DNA of 63,485 nucleotides from CAZEHO01 sp964511945 (GTDB taxonomy: Bacteria > Actinomycetota > Acidimicrobiia > Spongiisociales > UBA11373), in NCBI GenBank assembly GCA_964511945.1, contig CAZEHO010000014.1, positions 1 through 63,485 of the forward strand. Direction: 5' to 3'. The position numbers were made by a program, and so were the translations under genes. The notes beneath the pieces are model-generated. The model did no database searches. It worked only from the letters and a program-made list of their open reading frames with translations, and was not told where the DNA came from. This document shows, one piece after another, positions 34,637-41,695 of this stretch (position 1 is its first letter; every line of letters starts with the position of its first letter).

Positions 34637-35377
34637 TCAGCTCCCTACGGTGCGAAGTCGGTCGATGATCGAATCCGCCGTGGGGTCTGCGATTTCGTCG
34701 ACACACACCCCATCGACCAGAAAGATCACCTTGTCGGAGAAGCTGGCAGCCGCCGGGTCATGAGTGACCATCACGATGGTTTGTGAGAACTCATCCACCG
34801 CGCGACGAAGGAACCCGAGCACCTCGTCGCTCGCCTTCGAGTCGAGGTTGCCCGTCGGCTCGTCGGCGAAAATGATCTCCGGTCGCGAGACCAGGGCCCG
34901 GGCCGCCGCCACCCGCTGCTGCTGTCCGCCGGACAACTCGCTGGGCCGGTGAGTCAGCCGGTCGCCGATGCCCATCGTCGACACGACCTGGTCGAACCAC
35001 GACGAATCGACCTTGCCGCCGGCGATATCGATCGGCAGCGTGATGTTCTCGGCCGCATCCAGCGTCGGGATGAGGTTGAAGGCCTGGAACACGAACCCGA
35101 CCTTCTCGCGCCGGAGCAGTGTGAGGTCTTTCTCATTCAGGTCGCCGAGCCGCACGTCGCCGATGAACGCTCCACCACCATCAAGGGTGTCCAGCCCTGC
35201 CTGACAGTGCAGCAACGTGGACTTGCCGGACCCAGATGGGCCCATGACCGCGGTGAACTTGCCCTCGTCGAACGCGACGGAGATGCCGTCGAGGGCACGG
35301 ACCTCCGTCTCGCCGACGCCGTAGATCTTGACGCCCGCTTCTACCCGGGCGGCCGCGCTCGATCCGTTACTCGTCAT
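34637..35377 (-). CDS. ABC transporter ATP-binding protein (LolD/MacB-like)
   Basis: 246 residues. Walker A GPSGSGKS, Q-loop FQAFNLIPTL, signature LSGGQQQR, Walker B IIFADEPTGNLDS and the switch His in VMVTHDPA. The Q-loop and PTGNLDS are typical of LolD/MacB/FtsE ATPases. ATG 35377 (MTSNGSS) lies inside the last codons of the DUF4342 gene (11-nt overlap), and the permease follows after 1 nt. Confidence 0.95.
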   Translation of the reverse strand: MTSNGSSAAARVEAGVKIYGVGETEVRALDGISVAFDEGKFTAVMGPSGSGKSTLLHCQAGLDTLDGGGAFIGDVRLGDLNEKDLTLLRREKVGFVFQAFNLIPTLDAAENITLPIDIAGGKVDSSWFDQVVSTMGIGDRLTHRPSELSGGQQQRVAAARALVSRPEIIFADEPTGNLDSKASDEVLGFLRRAVDEFSQTIVMVTHDPAAASFSDKVIFLVDGVCVDEIADPTADSIIDRLRTVGS

Positions 35378-35645
35378 CAGCCCCGTCCCTCCGCTCGACC
35401 TTGATTGTGCACTTCGTCGCGACCGCAGCAATGGCGCCGATTGCCACCCACACCGGGAGCAGAACGGCACCGACGACCCCGATGGTCAGGGGAACCTCGA
35501 CAAGGGTCTCCCCCTCTTCATTGGCGATGATGATGCGGCGGACGTTGCCTTCCCGCACCAACTCCTTGACCTTGGCGATCAGCCCTTCGCCTTTGACGGC
35601 GAAGGTGTCTTCCTCGCGGACATCGTCGTGCTCGTGCTCGTTCAT
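35367..35645 (-). CDS. DUF4342-domain protein
   Basis: 92 residues. GLIAKVKELVREGNVRRIII followed by a strand and the hydrophobic helix LTIGVVGAVLLPVWVAIGAI is the DUF4342 pattern. Role unknown; relatives sit beside membrane or stress genes. AGAGGAG lies 8 nt before ATG 35645. First gene of the DUF4342-ATPase-FtsX series, which suggests a link to that transporter. Confidence 0.85.
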   Translation of the reverse strand: MNEHEHDDVREEDTFAVKGEGLIAKVKELVREGNVRRIIIANEEGETLVEVPLTIGVVGAVLLPVWVAIGAIAAVATKCTIKVERRDGADDE

Positions 35646-35716
35646 TCCGGCCACTCCTCTTGTCTCGCACCCACCAGCTTGCGCGGGTTGCCGGGTGCTC
35701 GCTAGGGCCGTTGGTC

Positions 35717-35728
35717 GGAACCGGTTCC
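35717..35728. promoter_or_regulatory. 12-bp palindrome upstream of the DUF4342-ABC operon
   Basis: GGAACCGGTTCC, self-complementary, 72 nt before ATG 35645. Operator candidate. Just beyond it, at about 35797-35840, two direct copies of CCGGGGAGGGAT occur at the end of the next gene. Confidence 0.35.
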
Positions 35729-35831
35729 AACGCAGTGCCCCAGCGTGGTCTGCCTATGGAATGAGGATGCCGGAGCCGGGGCGCTATGACATCACGCCGG
35801 GGAGGGATTGCCGGCTCCCCCCGGGGAGGGA

Positions 35832-36656
35832 TCAGCCGGCAGCGACCGTCCGGCGACGCCTGCGGCTCGATTCCCGAGGTTCCCATCCGAAGGAGCGCAG
35901 GGCAATCAGCATTCCGCCGAGCCCCCAGACAGCCATCACCAGGAGCGATCCCCAGCGAAGTCCGATGCCGGTGGCGACCGGGCTGAATGCATCCTGGAAT
36001 CCGCGCACGAAGTGCTTCAGCGGGAAGATGTCGCCGAGGATCTCCATCCAGCGCGGTGGATCGGCAACGGCAACGAACACATCGGAGATGAAGGCCAGCG
36101 GGAGGATGGTGAAGTTGGCGATCGCTTGCGCCGAGTCGGATGAGCGGGCGAGTCCGGCCACCGCGAGGCCAAGCGCGGCGAACGTCGCAACTCCGACACC
36201 GAACGTAACCAGTGCCGCCGGGATCTGATCGGCCTGGGCCTCGACCCCATAGACGACCACACCGATCCCGAGCATGAGCACGACGGCTTGGACCGCGATC
36301 ACCACGGCCGAACCGAGCCGGCCGCCAAGCAGGATCCAGGGTGGCAGCGGGGTTCCACGGAACCGCTTCAGCAACCCCTCGTCGCGGGCAATGGCGGTAT
36401 TGATGGCAAGGTTCGTGTAGGTGGCCGATGCCGCTGCGAAGGCGGCCAGTGAAGGTGCGTAGAACTGGGCAACTTTCAGCGGCGGCCGTCCGTGCATTTG
36501 CAGCGTCTCGCCCGAGAACAGCGCGGTGAAAAGCACAAGCAGCATCAGTGGGAACACCACCGTGAAGATTGCCGCAATCGGCGTCCGCCAGAACACGCGG
36601 TGCTGGTAGGCGATCTGCCGAATCAGCAGCCGGCCCGAGGAGGGGCGTTCAGCCAT
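35832..36656 (-). CDS. ABC-2 type transporter permease (DrrB-like)
   Basis: 274 residues with six helices: the N-terminal HRVFWRTPIAAIFTVVFPL, the conserved loop LLKRFRGTPLPPW, and the segment FPLKHFVRGFQ after helix five. These are standard ABC-2 exporter marks, as in drug or polyketide exporters. It ends with a basic tail ESSRRRRRT. Its start overlaps the end of the ATPase gene by 8 nt. Confidence 0.93.
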   Translation of the reverse strand: MAERPSSGRLLIRQIAYQHRVFWRTPIAAIFTVVFPLMLLVLFTALFSGETLQMHGRPPLKVAQFYAPSLAAFAAASATYTNLAINTAIARDEGLLKRFRGTPLPPWILLGGRLGSAVVIAVQAVVLMLGIGVVVYGVEAQADQIPAALVTFGVGVATFAALGLAVAGLARSSDSAQAIANFTILPLAFISDVFVAVADPPRWMEILGDIFPLKHFVRGFQDAFSPVATGIGLRWGSLLVMAVWGLGGMLIALRSFGWEPRESSRRRRRTVAAG

Positions 36657-37557
36657 CGCCGTTCTCCTCAGTCAGGGTCAGGTACACATCCTCGAGCGAC
36701 GGCCGAGACACCTCGAGACCCTGCAGCTCTGCATCCCGGTCGACGGCCCACTGGGTCAGATTACGCAGCGCTTCCGTCGGGTGGTCGACCACGATCTCCA
36801 ACCGGTCGTCTGCCTGCCCGGCCGATGCGAACGGTTCCGGGAGATCGGGGACACTGAATTCGGCAGGGAGACGGAACGTCACTCGTGCGGACCCATCGGC
36901 GCGGCCGCCGATGGTCTCCGGAGTCCCCTCGGCCACGATCCGGCCGGCCACCATCACCGCCACCCGGTCGGCCAGGTTCTGCGCCTCGTCCATGTAGTGC
37001 GTGGTCAGCAGGATCGTCGTCCCGAGGCCGCGCAGCACGTCGATCAACTCCCAGGACCGCCGCCGCGCCGACGGATCGAACCCGGTGGTCGGCTCATCCA
37101 AGAAGATGAGATCGGGGCGACCCACGATCCCGAGCGCCAGGTCGAGTCGTCGCCGCTGCCCACCCGACAGCGTCTTCACCCGGGCACCACTCTTCTCGGT
37201 CAGCCCGACGATCCCGATCGCCTCGTCGACCGGTCTCGGATCCGGGTGGAGACGGGCATAGAGCCGCACCGTTTCCGCGACGGTGAGCACCCCGTCGAGA
37301 CCTGATGACTGCAGGACGATGCCAATCCGTTCCCGGAACGCGCGGCCCGCCGCTTGCGGATCTTCTCCGAGGACCGAGACCGAGCCGGCATCGCGGCGGC
37401 GGTGGCCCTCCAGGATCTCCACGGTCGTGGTCTTGCCGGCCCCGTTCGGTCCAAGCAGGGCCAGCACTTCACCCTCGTCGACCGTCAGCGATATGCCATC
37501 CACCGCGACGACATCGCCGTAGTGCTTGGTCAGGCCGTGAACTTCGATGGCGGGCAT
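36649..37557 (-). CDS. ABC transporter ATP-binding protein (DrrA/NodI-like)
   Basis: 302 residues. Walker A GPNGAGKT, signature LSGGQRRR, Walker B LIFLDEPTTGFDP and switch TTHYMDEAQ, then a C-terminal regulatory segment as in DrrA. ATG 37557 (MPAIEVHGLTKHYGD); the frame stays open through the heptamer repeat upstream, but that is not likely coding. It drives the ABC-2 permease that follows. Confidence 0.95.
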   Translation of the reverse strand: MPAIEVHGLTKHYGDVVAVDGISLTVDEGEVLALLGPNGAGKTTTVEILEGHRRRDAGSVSVLGEDPQAAGRAFRERIGIVLQSSGLDGVLTVAETVRLYARLHPDPRPVDEAIGIVGLTEKSGARVKTLSGGQRRRLDLALGIVGRPDLIFLDEPTTGFDPSARRRSWELIDVLRGLGTTILLTTHYMDEAQNLADRVAVMVAGRIVAEGTPETIGGRADGSARVTFRLPAEFSVPDLPEPFASAGQADDRLEIVVDHPTEALRNLTQWAVDRDAELQGLEVSRPSLEDVYLTLTEENGDG

Positions 37558-37584
37558 ACGCCCCGGGACTGTAGATCGTCCGGT

Positions 37585-37794
37585 CGGGCAACGGGCAACG
37601 GGCAACGGGCAACGGGCAACGGGCAACGGGCAACGGGCANNNNNNNNNNNNNNNNNNNNNNNNNNNNNNNNNNNNNNNNNNNNNNNNNNNNNNNNNNNNN
37701 NNNNNNNNNNNNNNNNNNNNNNNNNNNNNNNNNNNNNNNCGGGCAACGGGCAACGGGCAACGGGCAACGGGCAACGGGCAACGGGCAACGGGCA
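37585..37794. repeat. Heptamer tandem repeat (CGGGCAA)n with an assembly gap
   Basis: At least 15 visible units of CGGGCAA (about 8 left, 8 right of the gap), in perfect phase. The 100 N at 37640-37739 are a placeholder, so the true array length is unknown. Seven-base units keep all frames open, which creates false reading frames on both strands. It lies in the ABC/LLM divergent intergenic region (37558-37934). Confidence 0.95.
37640..37739. other. Assembly gap (100 N)
   Basis: Exactly 100 N inside the heptamer array; caused by the repeat. Confidence 0.95.
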
Positions 37795-37892
37795 GGCCTA
37801 CCACCGCGGGCCCACAAGACGCAACCCGGGCGCGGGCACCTCACACGAGTGGCGTGCAGCCAGTACCTAGCTCCCAGTTCCCAGTTCCTCGA

Positions 37893-37924
37893 TAGCGCTG
37901 GGGCGCTAAAGCGCCACAGCGCTA
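37893..37924 (+). terminator. Hairpin abutting the LLM promoter
   Basis: 15-bp stem with one mismatch (arms TAGCGCTGGGGCGCT and AGCGCCACAGCGCTA). Its last two bases are the first two of the TATGGT -10 box, so stem and promoter overlap. Confidence 0.6.
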
Positions 37925-37928
37925 TGGT
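37923..37928 (+). promoter_or_regulatory. -10 box (TATGGT), leaderless
   Basis: TATGGT, 6-nt spacer CGTCGC, then ATG 37935. Confidence 0.55.
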
Positions 37929-37934
37929 CGTCGC

Positions 37935-38927
37935 ATGCGTTTCGGAGCATTCATTCCCCAGGGCTGGCGCCACGATCTGGTCGGTCTAGATCGCGATGAG
38001 CACTGGCCGGCCATGACCCGGGTCGCCCAGGCCCTCGAGGCCAACGGGTTCGAGTCCGGTTGGGTCTACGACCACTTCCACCCGGTCCCGGATCCCACGC
38101 AGGAACCGGTCTACGAGGCGTGGACCCTGATGGCCGCGCTGGCCGTGGCAACCGACACCTTGCGCCTAGGACAGATGTGCACCTGCAATTCGTTCCGACC
38201 CCCGGCCTACCTGGCAAAGGTGGCGGCATCGATCGACGTGATCTCCGGCGGTCGCATCGAGATGGGCATTGGAGCCGGCTGGTACGAGCACGAGTACGTC
38301 GGCTACGGCTACGAATTCCCCAAGCCTTCGGTGCGGATCGGGATGTTGCGCGAGGCCGTCGAGATCATGCGGCGGCTGTGGACCGAAGACATCGTCGACT
38401 ACGAAGGGAAGTACTACACCCTCGCCGACACTCGTTGCCAGCCGAAGCCGGTGCAGGACCCGCACATCCCGCTGTGGATCGCCGGCGGCGGCGAGCAACT
38501 CACCCTGCGTGTAGTCGCCCGCTACGGCGACTACTCGAACTTCGGGATGAGTCTGGAGCAGTTCCGCCACAAGAGCGAGATCCTTGCCGGCCATTGCCGG
38601 GAAGTCAGGCGCGACTTCGACGAGATCACCCGCTCGAAGAACTTCAACATCATCATCGGAGAGAACCAGGCCGAGGTCGACGAGAAGATCGCCTGGTACA
38701 GGACTCACTTCGCCCCGATCGTCGGGGAGGAGCGCGCCGAGAAAATGATCGACAACAATCTGGTCCAACGCGGTGGCATCGCCGGGACTCCCGAGCAAGT
38801 CATCGAAGGCATCAAGGCCTATCAGCAGGCGGGTGCCGGCTTCGTAATCGTGTACTTCCAGGACATCGCCTACGACCTGAGCGGACTCGAGTTGTTCGCC
38901 AAGGAAGTGATCCCGGCATTCCGGTGA
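37935..38927 (+). CDS. LLM-class F420-dependent oxidoreductase
   Basis: 330 residues, full-length. MRFGAFIPQGWRHDL, WVYDHFHP, LGQMCTCNSFRPPAYLAK, MGIGAGWYEHEY and HIPLWIAGGGE follow the F420-dependent luciferase-like pattern. The substrate is unknown; relatives include glucose-6-phosphate dehydrogenase-like and hydride-transfer enzymes. Leaderless ATG 37935. Its stop overlaps the GTG of the next gene (GTGA). Confidence 0.92.
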   Translation: MRFGAFIPQGWRHDLVGLDRDEHWPAMTRVAQALEANGFESGWVYDHFHPVPDPTQEPVYEAWTLMAALAVATDTLRLGQMCTCNSFRPPAYLAKVAASIDVISGGRIEMGIGAGWYEHEYVGYGYEFPKPSVRIGMLREAVEIMRRLWTEDIVDYEGKYYTLADTRCQPKPVQDPHIPLWIAGGGEQLTLRVVARYGDYSNFGMSLEQFRHKSEILAGHCREVRRDFDEITRSKNFNIIIGENQAEVDEKIAWYRTHFAPIVGEERAEKMIDNNLVQRGGIAGTPEQVIEGIKAYQQAGAGFVIVYFQDIAYDLSGLELFAKEVIPAFR

Positions 38928-39592
38928 CTACGCCGCCGCCGCCCCGGAGCCCTCAGAAGGGTGACCCTGGGTTGTTCGGCCCCAACAGCCTCACCTGGCA
39001 GATGCACAAGGAGCCGACGGTGCTCCCGCTCGCGGCGCTCCGCACGCTTGTGCTGACCGGTGGCGGGACATGGGAGTCGCTCCGGGCGGTCGTCGACCGC
39101 CAATTGACCATCGACTTCTCACCGGAGGCGGAGGCGCGCAATGCCATCAGGAGTCAGTCACCGATCGAAATGGCAGCGGCCATCGACAGCTCGGTCTTGA
39201 TGTATCAACTGACCGTTCGCCCCCTCACCGACTGGCAGCAGGACCGTTACGTCGCAGAGCGAATCGCGGTGCTGGCGGTCGGAGCGGAGTACGCCGGGTA
39301 CGACGACATACGCGCTGCAGTGACCGCCGGCCCCTTCTCCCCCCGGCCGACCGACCTCATCCGGGGTGCCGCCGTTCCGCGGCACTGGCGGCCGGTTTGG
39401 CCGGCCCTCCAGTTGCTCGTGGCCGGGTCCCTGCCACCCGAGCTGCGTCGATCACTTGGACTTGAGTGGTCCGGGCAGCGCGAGCGCCAACTGGAAGGCG
39501 CATCCCGGTGGATCAAGCGCCTTCGCCCTCTGGTGCCGGGCCGGGTTCGGATACTTCGGGCGGCCCGGACGGCAGAAGTCCGGATCGCCTGA
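38924..39592 (+). CDS. Shortened MpaB/rubber-oxygenase-like (DUF2236) protein
   Basis: 222 residues, against roughly 280-300 in whole members. The opening GLFGPNSLTWQMHKEP and the later region SVLMYQLTVRPL to RHWRPVWPALQLLVAG match the family, but the segment between that normally holds LHP...VA-HS and other His (the heme ligand region) is replaced by a short stretch (LTGGGTWESLRAVVDRQL). It is probably unable to bind heme in the usual way. GTGA overlap with the LLM gene shows co-translation, so the gene is still under translation control. Confidence 0.6.
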   Translation: MTTPPPPRSPQKGDPGLFGPNSLTWQMHKEPTVLPLAALRTLVLTGGGTWESLRAVVDRQLTIDFSPEAEARNAIRSQSPIEMAAAIDSSVLMYQLTVRPLTDWQQDRYVAERIAVLAVGAEYAGYDDIRAAVTAGPFSPRPTDLIRGAAVPRHWRPVWPALQLLVAGSLPPELRRSLGLEWSGQRERQLEGASRWIKRLRPLVPGRVRILRAARTAEVRIA

Positions 39593-39623
39593 CCAGAGTC
39601 GGCTTCCCCGGTCCCTCCCACCA

Positions 39624-39643
39624 ATAGGGCCGAATGGCCCTAA
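39624..39643. promoter_or_regulatory. DosR/NarL-like palindrome upstream of the octaheme gene
   Basis: The 20 bp ATAGGGCCGAATGGCCCTAA have 7-bp arms and fit the GGG-x-C...G-x-CCC core with an A/T-rich centre of DosR boxes. The centre lies about 30 nt before the TACGCT -10 (39664-39669). A simple hairpin terminator for the gene ending at 39592 is the alternative. Confidence 0.4.
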
Positions 39644-39724
39644 GCGAGGTACGTAGATATCCGTACGCTGTCGACACGGCGTCGAGATCTTGCGTCACGC
39701 AATCTGAAGGAGGGGCGGCACGAG

Positions 39725-40960
39725 ATGAGACGGTTTGTCAGAGTCATATTGCTTGCATCGGTGCTGTGCCTTGTTGCGGCAGCATGTTCGGGTGATGCGG
39801 GCCCGGCCGGCGAGACCGGTGTAGCGGGTCCTGCCGGAGCAGCCGGGGCGGCGGGCCCTGCAGGTCCAGCCGGCCCAGCCGGTCCTGCAGGTCCAGCGGG
39901 TCCGGCCGGCGCCGACGGCATCATTGCGGTCGGAGCCGAATACGTCGGCATGGACACCTGCGCCGGATGTCATACGGAGATTGCGGCAACGTTCGCGATG
40001 TCCGGCCACCCGTACAAGTTGAACCCCGTGGTCGACGGACAGCCGCCTGAATACCCCTTCACCGAGGTCACGGATGTCCCCGAGGGCTACACCTGGGATG
40101 ACATCGCGTATGTCATCGGAGGGTACAACTGGAAGGCGCGGTTCATCGGCCACGACGGCTTCATCATCACCGGTGACGCCGACTCCACGACGCAGTACAA
40201 CTTCTACAACGCCGAACTGGACATGGGCGACAGTTGGGTCCCCTACCACGCCGGCGAGGAGAAGCCGTACAACTGCGGTACCTGCCACACCACCGGCTAC
40301 CAGCCGGAGGGCAATCAGGACGGGCTCCCCGGCCTGATCGGCACCTGGGCCGAGCCCGGCATCCGCTGCGAGGAGTGCCACGGGCCCGGCAGCCTGCACG
40401 CTGCGAATCCGTACGGAGTCGCGATGGACATCGACCGGTCGGCCGAATCGTGCGGTGCCTGCCACCGGCGCGGCGCGGTCGAATCGATCGACGCAAAGGG
40501 TGGATTCATCAAGCACCACGAGCAGTACGAGGAGCTGTTCCAGTCCAAGCACCGGGCCCTGAGCTGCGTTGCCTGCCACGACCCACATGCCGGTGTCGTA
40601 GCACCTCGCCAGGCCGGGGAGCCGACAACCCGGGTGGAGTGCGATTCGTGCCACTTCAAGGAGGCACGGAACCAAGCCGTGCCGTTCAAGACCGGTTTCG
40701 ATTGCGAGACCTGCCACATGCCGAAGCTGGTGAAGAGCGCCCTCGGTGATGCCGAAGCGTTCCGTGGCGACGTGCAGGCACACCTCTGGGCGATCGACCC
40801 GGAGGCCGTTGCCCAGTTCAGCGAGGACGGATCGGAGGCGATCTCTCAGATCTCCCTCGATTGGGCCTGCCGCTGGTGCCACCGCGATGGTGGATCTGCA
40901 TCCGTCAAGACGGATGAGGAACTGCAGGAGGCGGCTCGCGGCTATCACGAGGGAGGGTAA
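39725..40960 (+). CDS. Octaheme c-type cytochrome lipoprotein with collagen-like stalk
   Basis: 411 residues. Signal peptide with lipobox VAAAC (Cys21); 14 Gly-x-y triplets (23-64, mostly GPA); then eight CxxCH motifs at Cys79, 184, 215, 243, 281, 306, 327 and 382. The order and spacing, with SKHRALSCVACHDPHAG and CETCHMPK, recall the cytochrome c554/multiheme family of nitrogen and metal cycling. It should be tethered outside the membrane and carry electrons. AAGGAGG (39707-39713) lies 11 nt before ATG. No partner oxidase or reductase lies beside it; a two-component system follows. Confidence 0.95.
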   Translation: MRRFVRVILLASVLCLVAAACSGDAGPAGETGVAGPAGAAGAAGPAGPAGPAGPAGPAGPAGADGIIAVGAEYVGMDTCAGCHTEIAATFAMSGHPYKLNPVVDGQPPEYPFTEVTDVPEGYTWDDIAYVIGGYNWKARFIGHDGFIITGDADSTTQYNFYNAELDMGDSWVPYHAGEEKPYNCGTCHTTGYQPEGNQDGLPGLIGTWAEPGIRCEECHGPGSLHAANPYGVAMDIDRSAESCGACHRRGAVESIDAKGGFIKHHEQYEELFQSKHRALSCVACHDPHAGVVAPRQAGEPTTRVECDSCHFKEARNQAVPFKTGFDCETCHMPKLVKSALGDAEAFRGDVQAHLWAIDPEAVAQFSEDGSEAISQISLDWACRWCHRDGGSASVKTDEELQEAARGYHEGG

Positions 40961-40988
40961 GCCGAACACTCAACCACTACCTGCGTGT

Positions 40989-41021
40989 CGAGGAGCCGGG
41001 GTTTGTAACCCCGGCTCCTCG
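40989..41021 (+). terminator. Hairpin terminator after the octaheme gene
   Basis: Perfect 13-bp stem (CGAGGAGCCGGGG and its complement) with a 7-nt loop TTTGTAA, 28 nt past the stop; no U-tract. Confidence 0.7.
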
Positions 41022-41047
41022 CGTGGAAAGCTGTGTGGTGACAAGAG

Positions 41048-41695
41048 GTGAGCAACGTGGCGAATCCGGTGCGCGTGCTGGTGGTCGACGATCACCCGCT
41101 GGTCCGCAAAGGCACCTCCGACATGATCCTTGCGTCGCCGGAGATCCAGGTCGTCGGCGAGGCTGTTGATGGCTTCGACGCGGTCGTGCTGGCCCGCCGT
41201 CTGGCGCCCGACGTCATCTTGATGGACGTCGCCATGCCCGACCTCACCGGAATCGAAGCTGCGCGGCGCATCCTGCGTGACCTTCCCGACACCCGGATCG
41301 TCATGCTGACTGTTCATGACGATCCCGAGTATGTGATGGAGTCGATCCGGGCCGGAGCAGCGGGCTACCTGCTGAAGTCAGTCGAGGAGCCTGAACTCAT
41401 CGAAGCGGTATTAACCGCAGCTGCCGGCGGGTCGGTCATTGACGAGAAGCTGGCTGCGGTGGTCACAGACCACCTCGGAGATACCTCGGTACGGAACCTG
41501 TCGCCCCGGCAAACCGAGGTGCTCGAGTTGGTGGCTGCAGGGCTCCACAACCGGGAGATTGGTGAACGCCTCGGCCTGTCGGCGAGGACGGTGGAGGTCC
41601 ACTTGCGGAACGCATTCGACCGGCTGGGGGTCTCCTCCCGTACCGAAGCCGTTATCGAAGCGATGCGCCGCGGATGGCTGGAGATCGGCAAGTGA
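41048..41695 (+). CDS. NarL/FixJ-type response regulator
   Basis: 215 residues. REC with VVDDHPLVRKG, phospho-Asp in VILMDVAMPDLTG, Lys in YLLKSVEEP; LuxR-type HTH at about 150-205 (LSPRQTEVLELVAAGLHNRE, LSARTVEVHLRNAF). GTG 41048 or GTG 41057; the latter has GAGGTG 7 nt upstream. Overlaps the kinase by GTGA. Separated from the octaheme gene only by a terminator, so it could regulate it. Confidence 0.95.
   Translation: MSNVANPVRVLVVDDHPLVRKGTSDMILASPEIQVVGEAVDGFDAVVLARRLAPDVILMDVAMPDLTGIEAARRILRDLPDTRIVMLTVHDDPEYVMESIRAGAAGYLLKSVEEPELIEAVLTAAAGGSVIDEKLAAVVTDHLGDTSVRNLSPRQTEVLELVAAGLHNREIGERLGLSARTVEVHLRNAFDRLGVSSRTEAVIEAMRRGWLEIGK

Noticed and set aside
37585..37794. CRISPR array
   Set aside because: The units are 7-nt direct tandem copies with no spacers and no cas genes nearby.
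37547..37989. Frames through the heptamer array on both strands
   Set aside because: A 7-nt unit without stops keeps every frame open; the repeated peptide is a by-product and the gap length is arbitrary.
39695..40969. 424-residue minus-strand frame opposite the octaheme gene
   Set aside because: The plus strand has eight CxxCH motifs and a signal peptide; the minus frame is a shadow.
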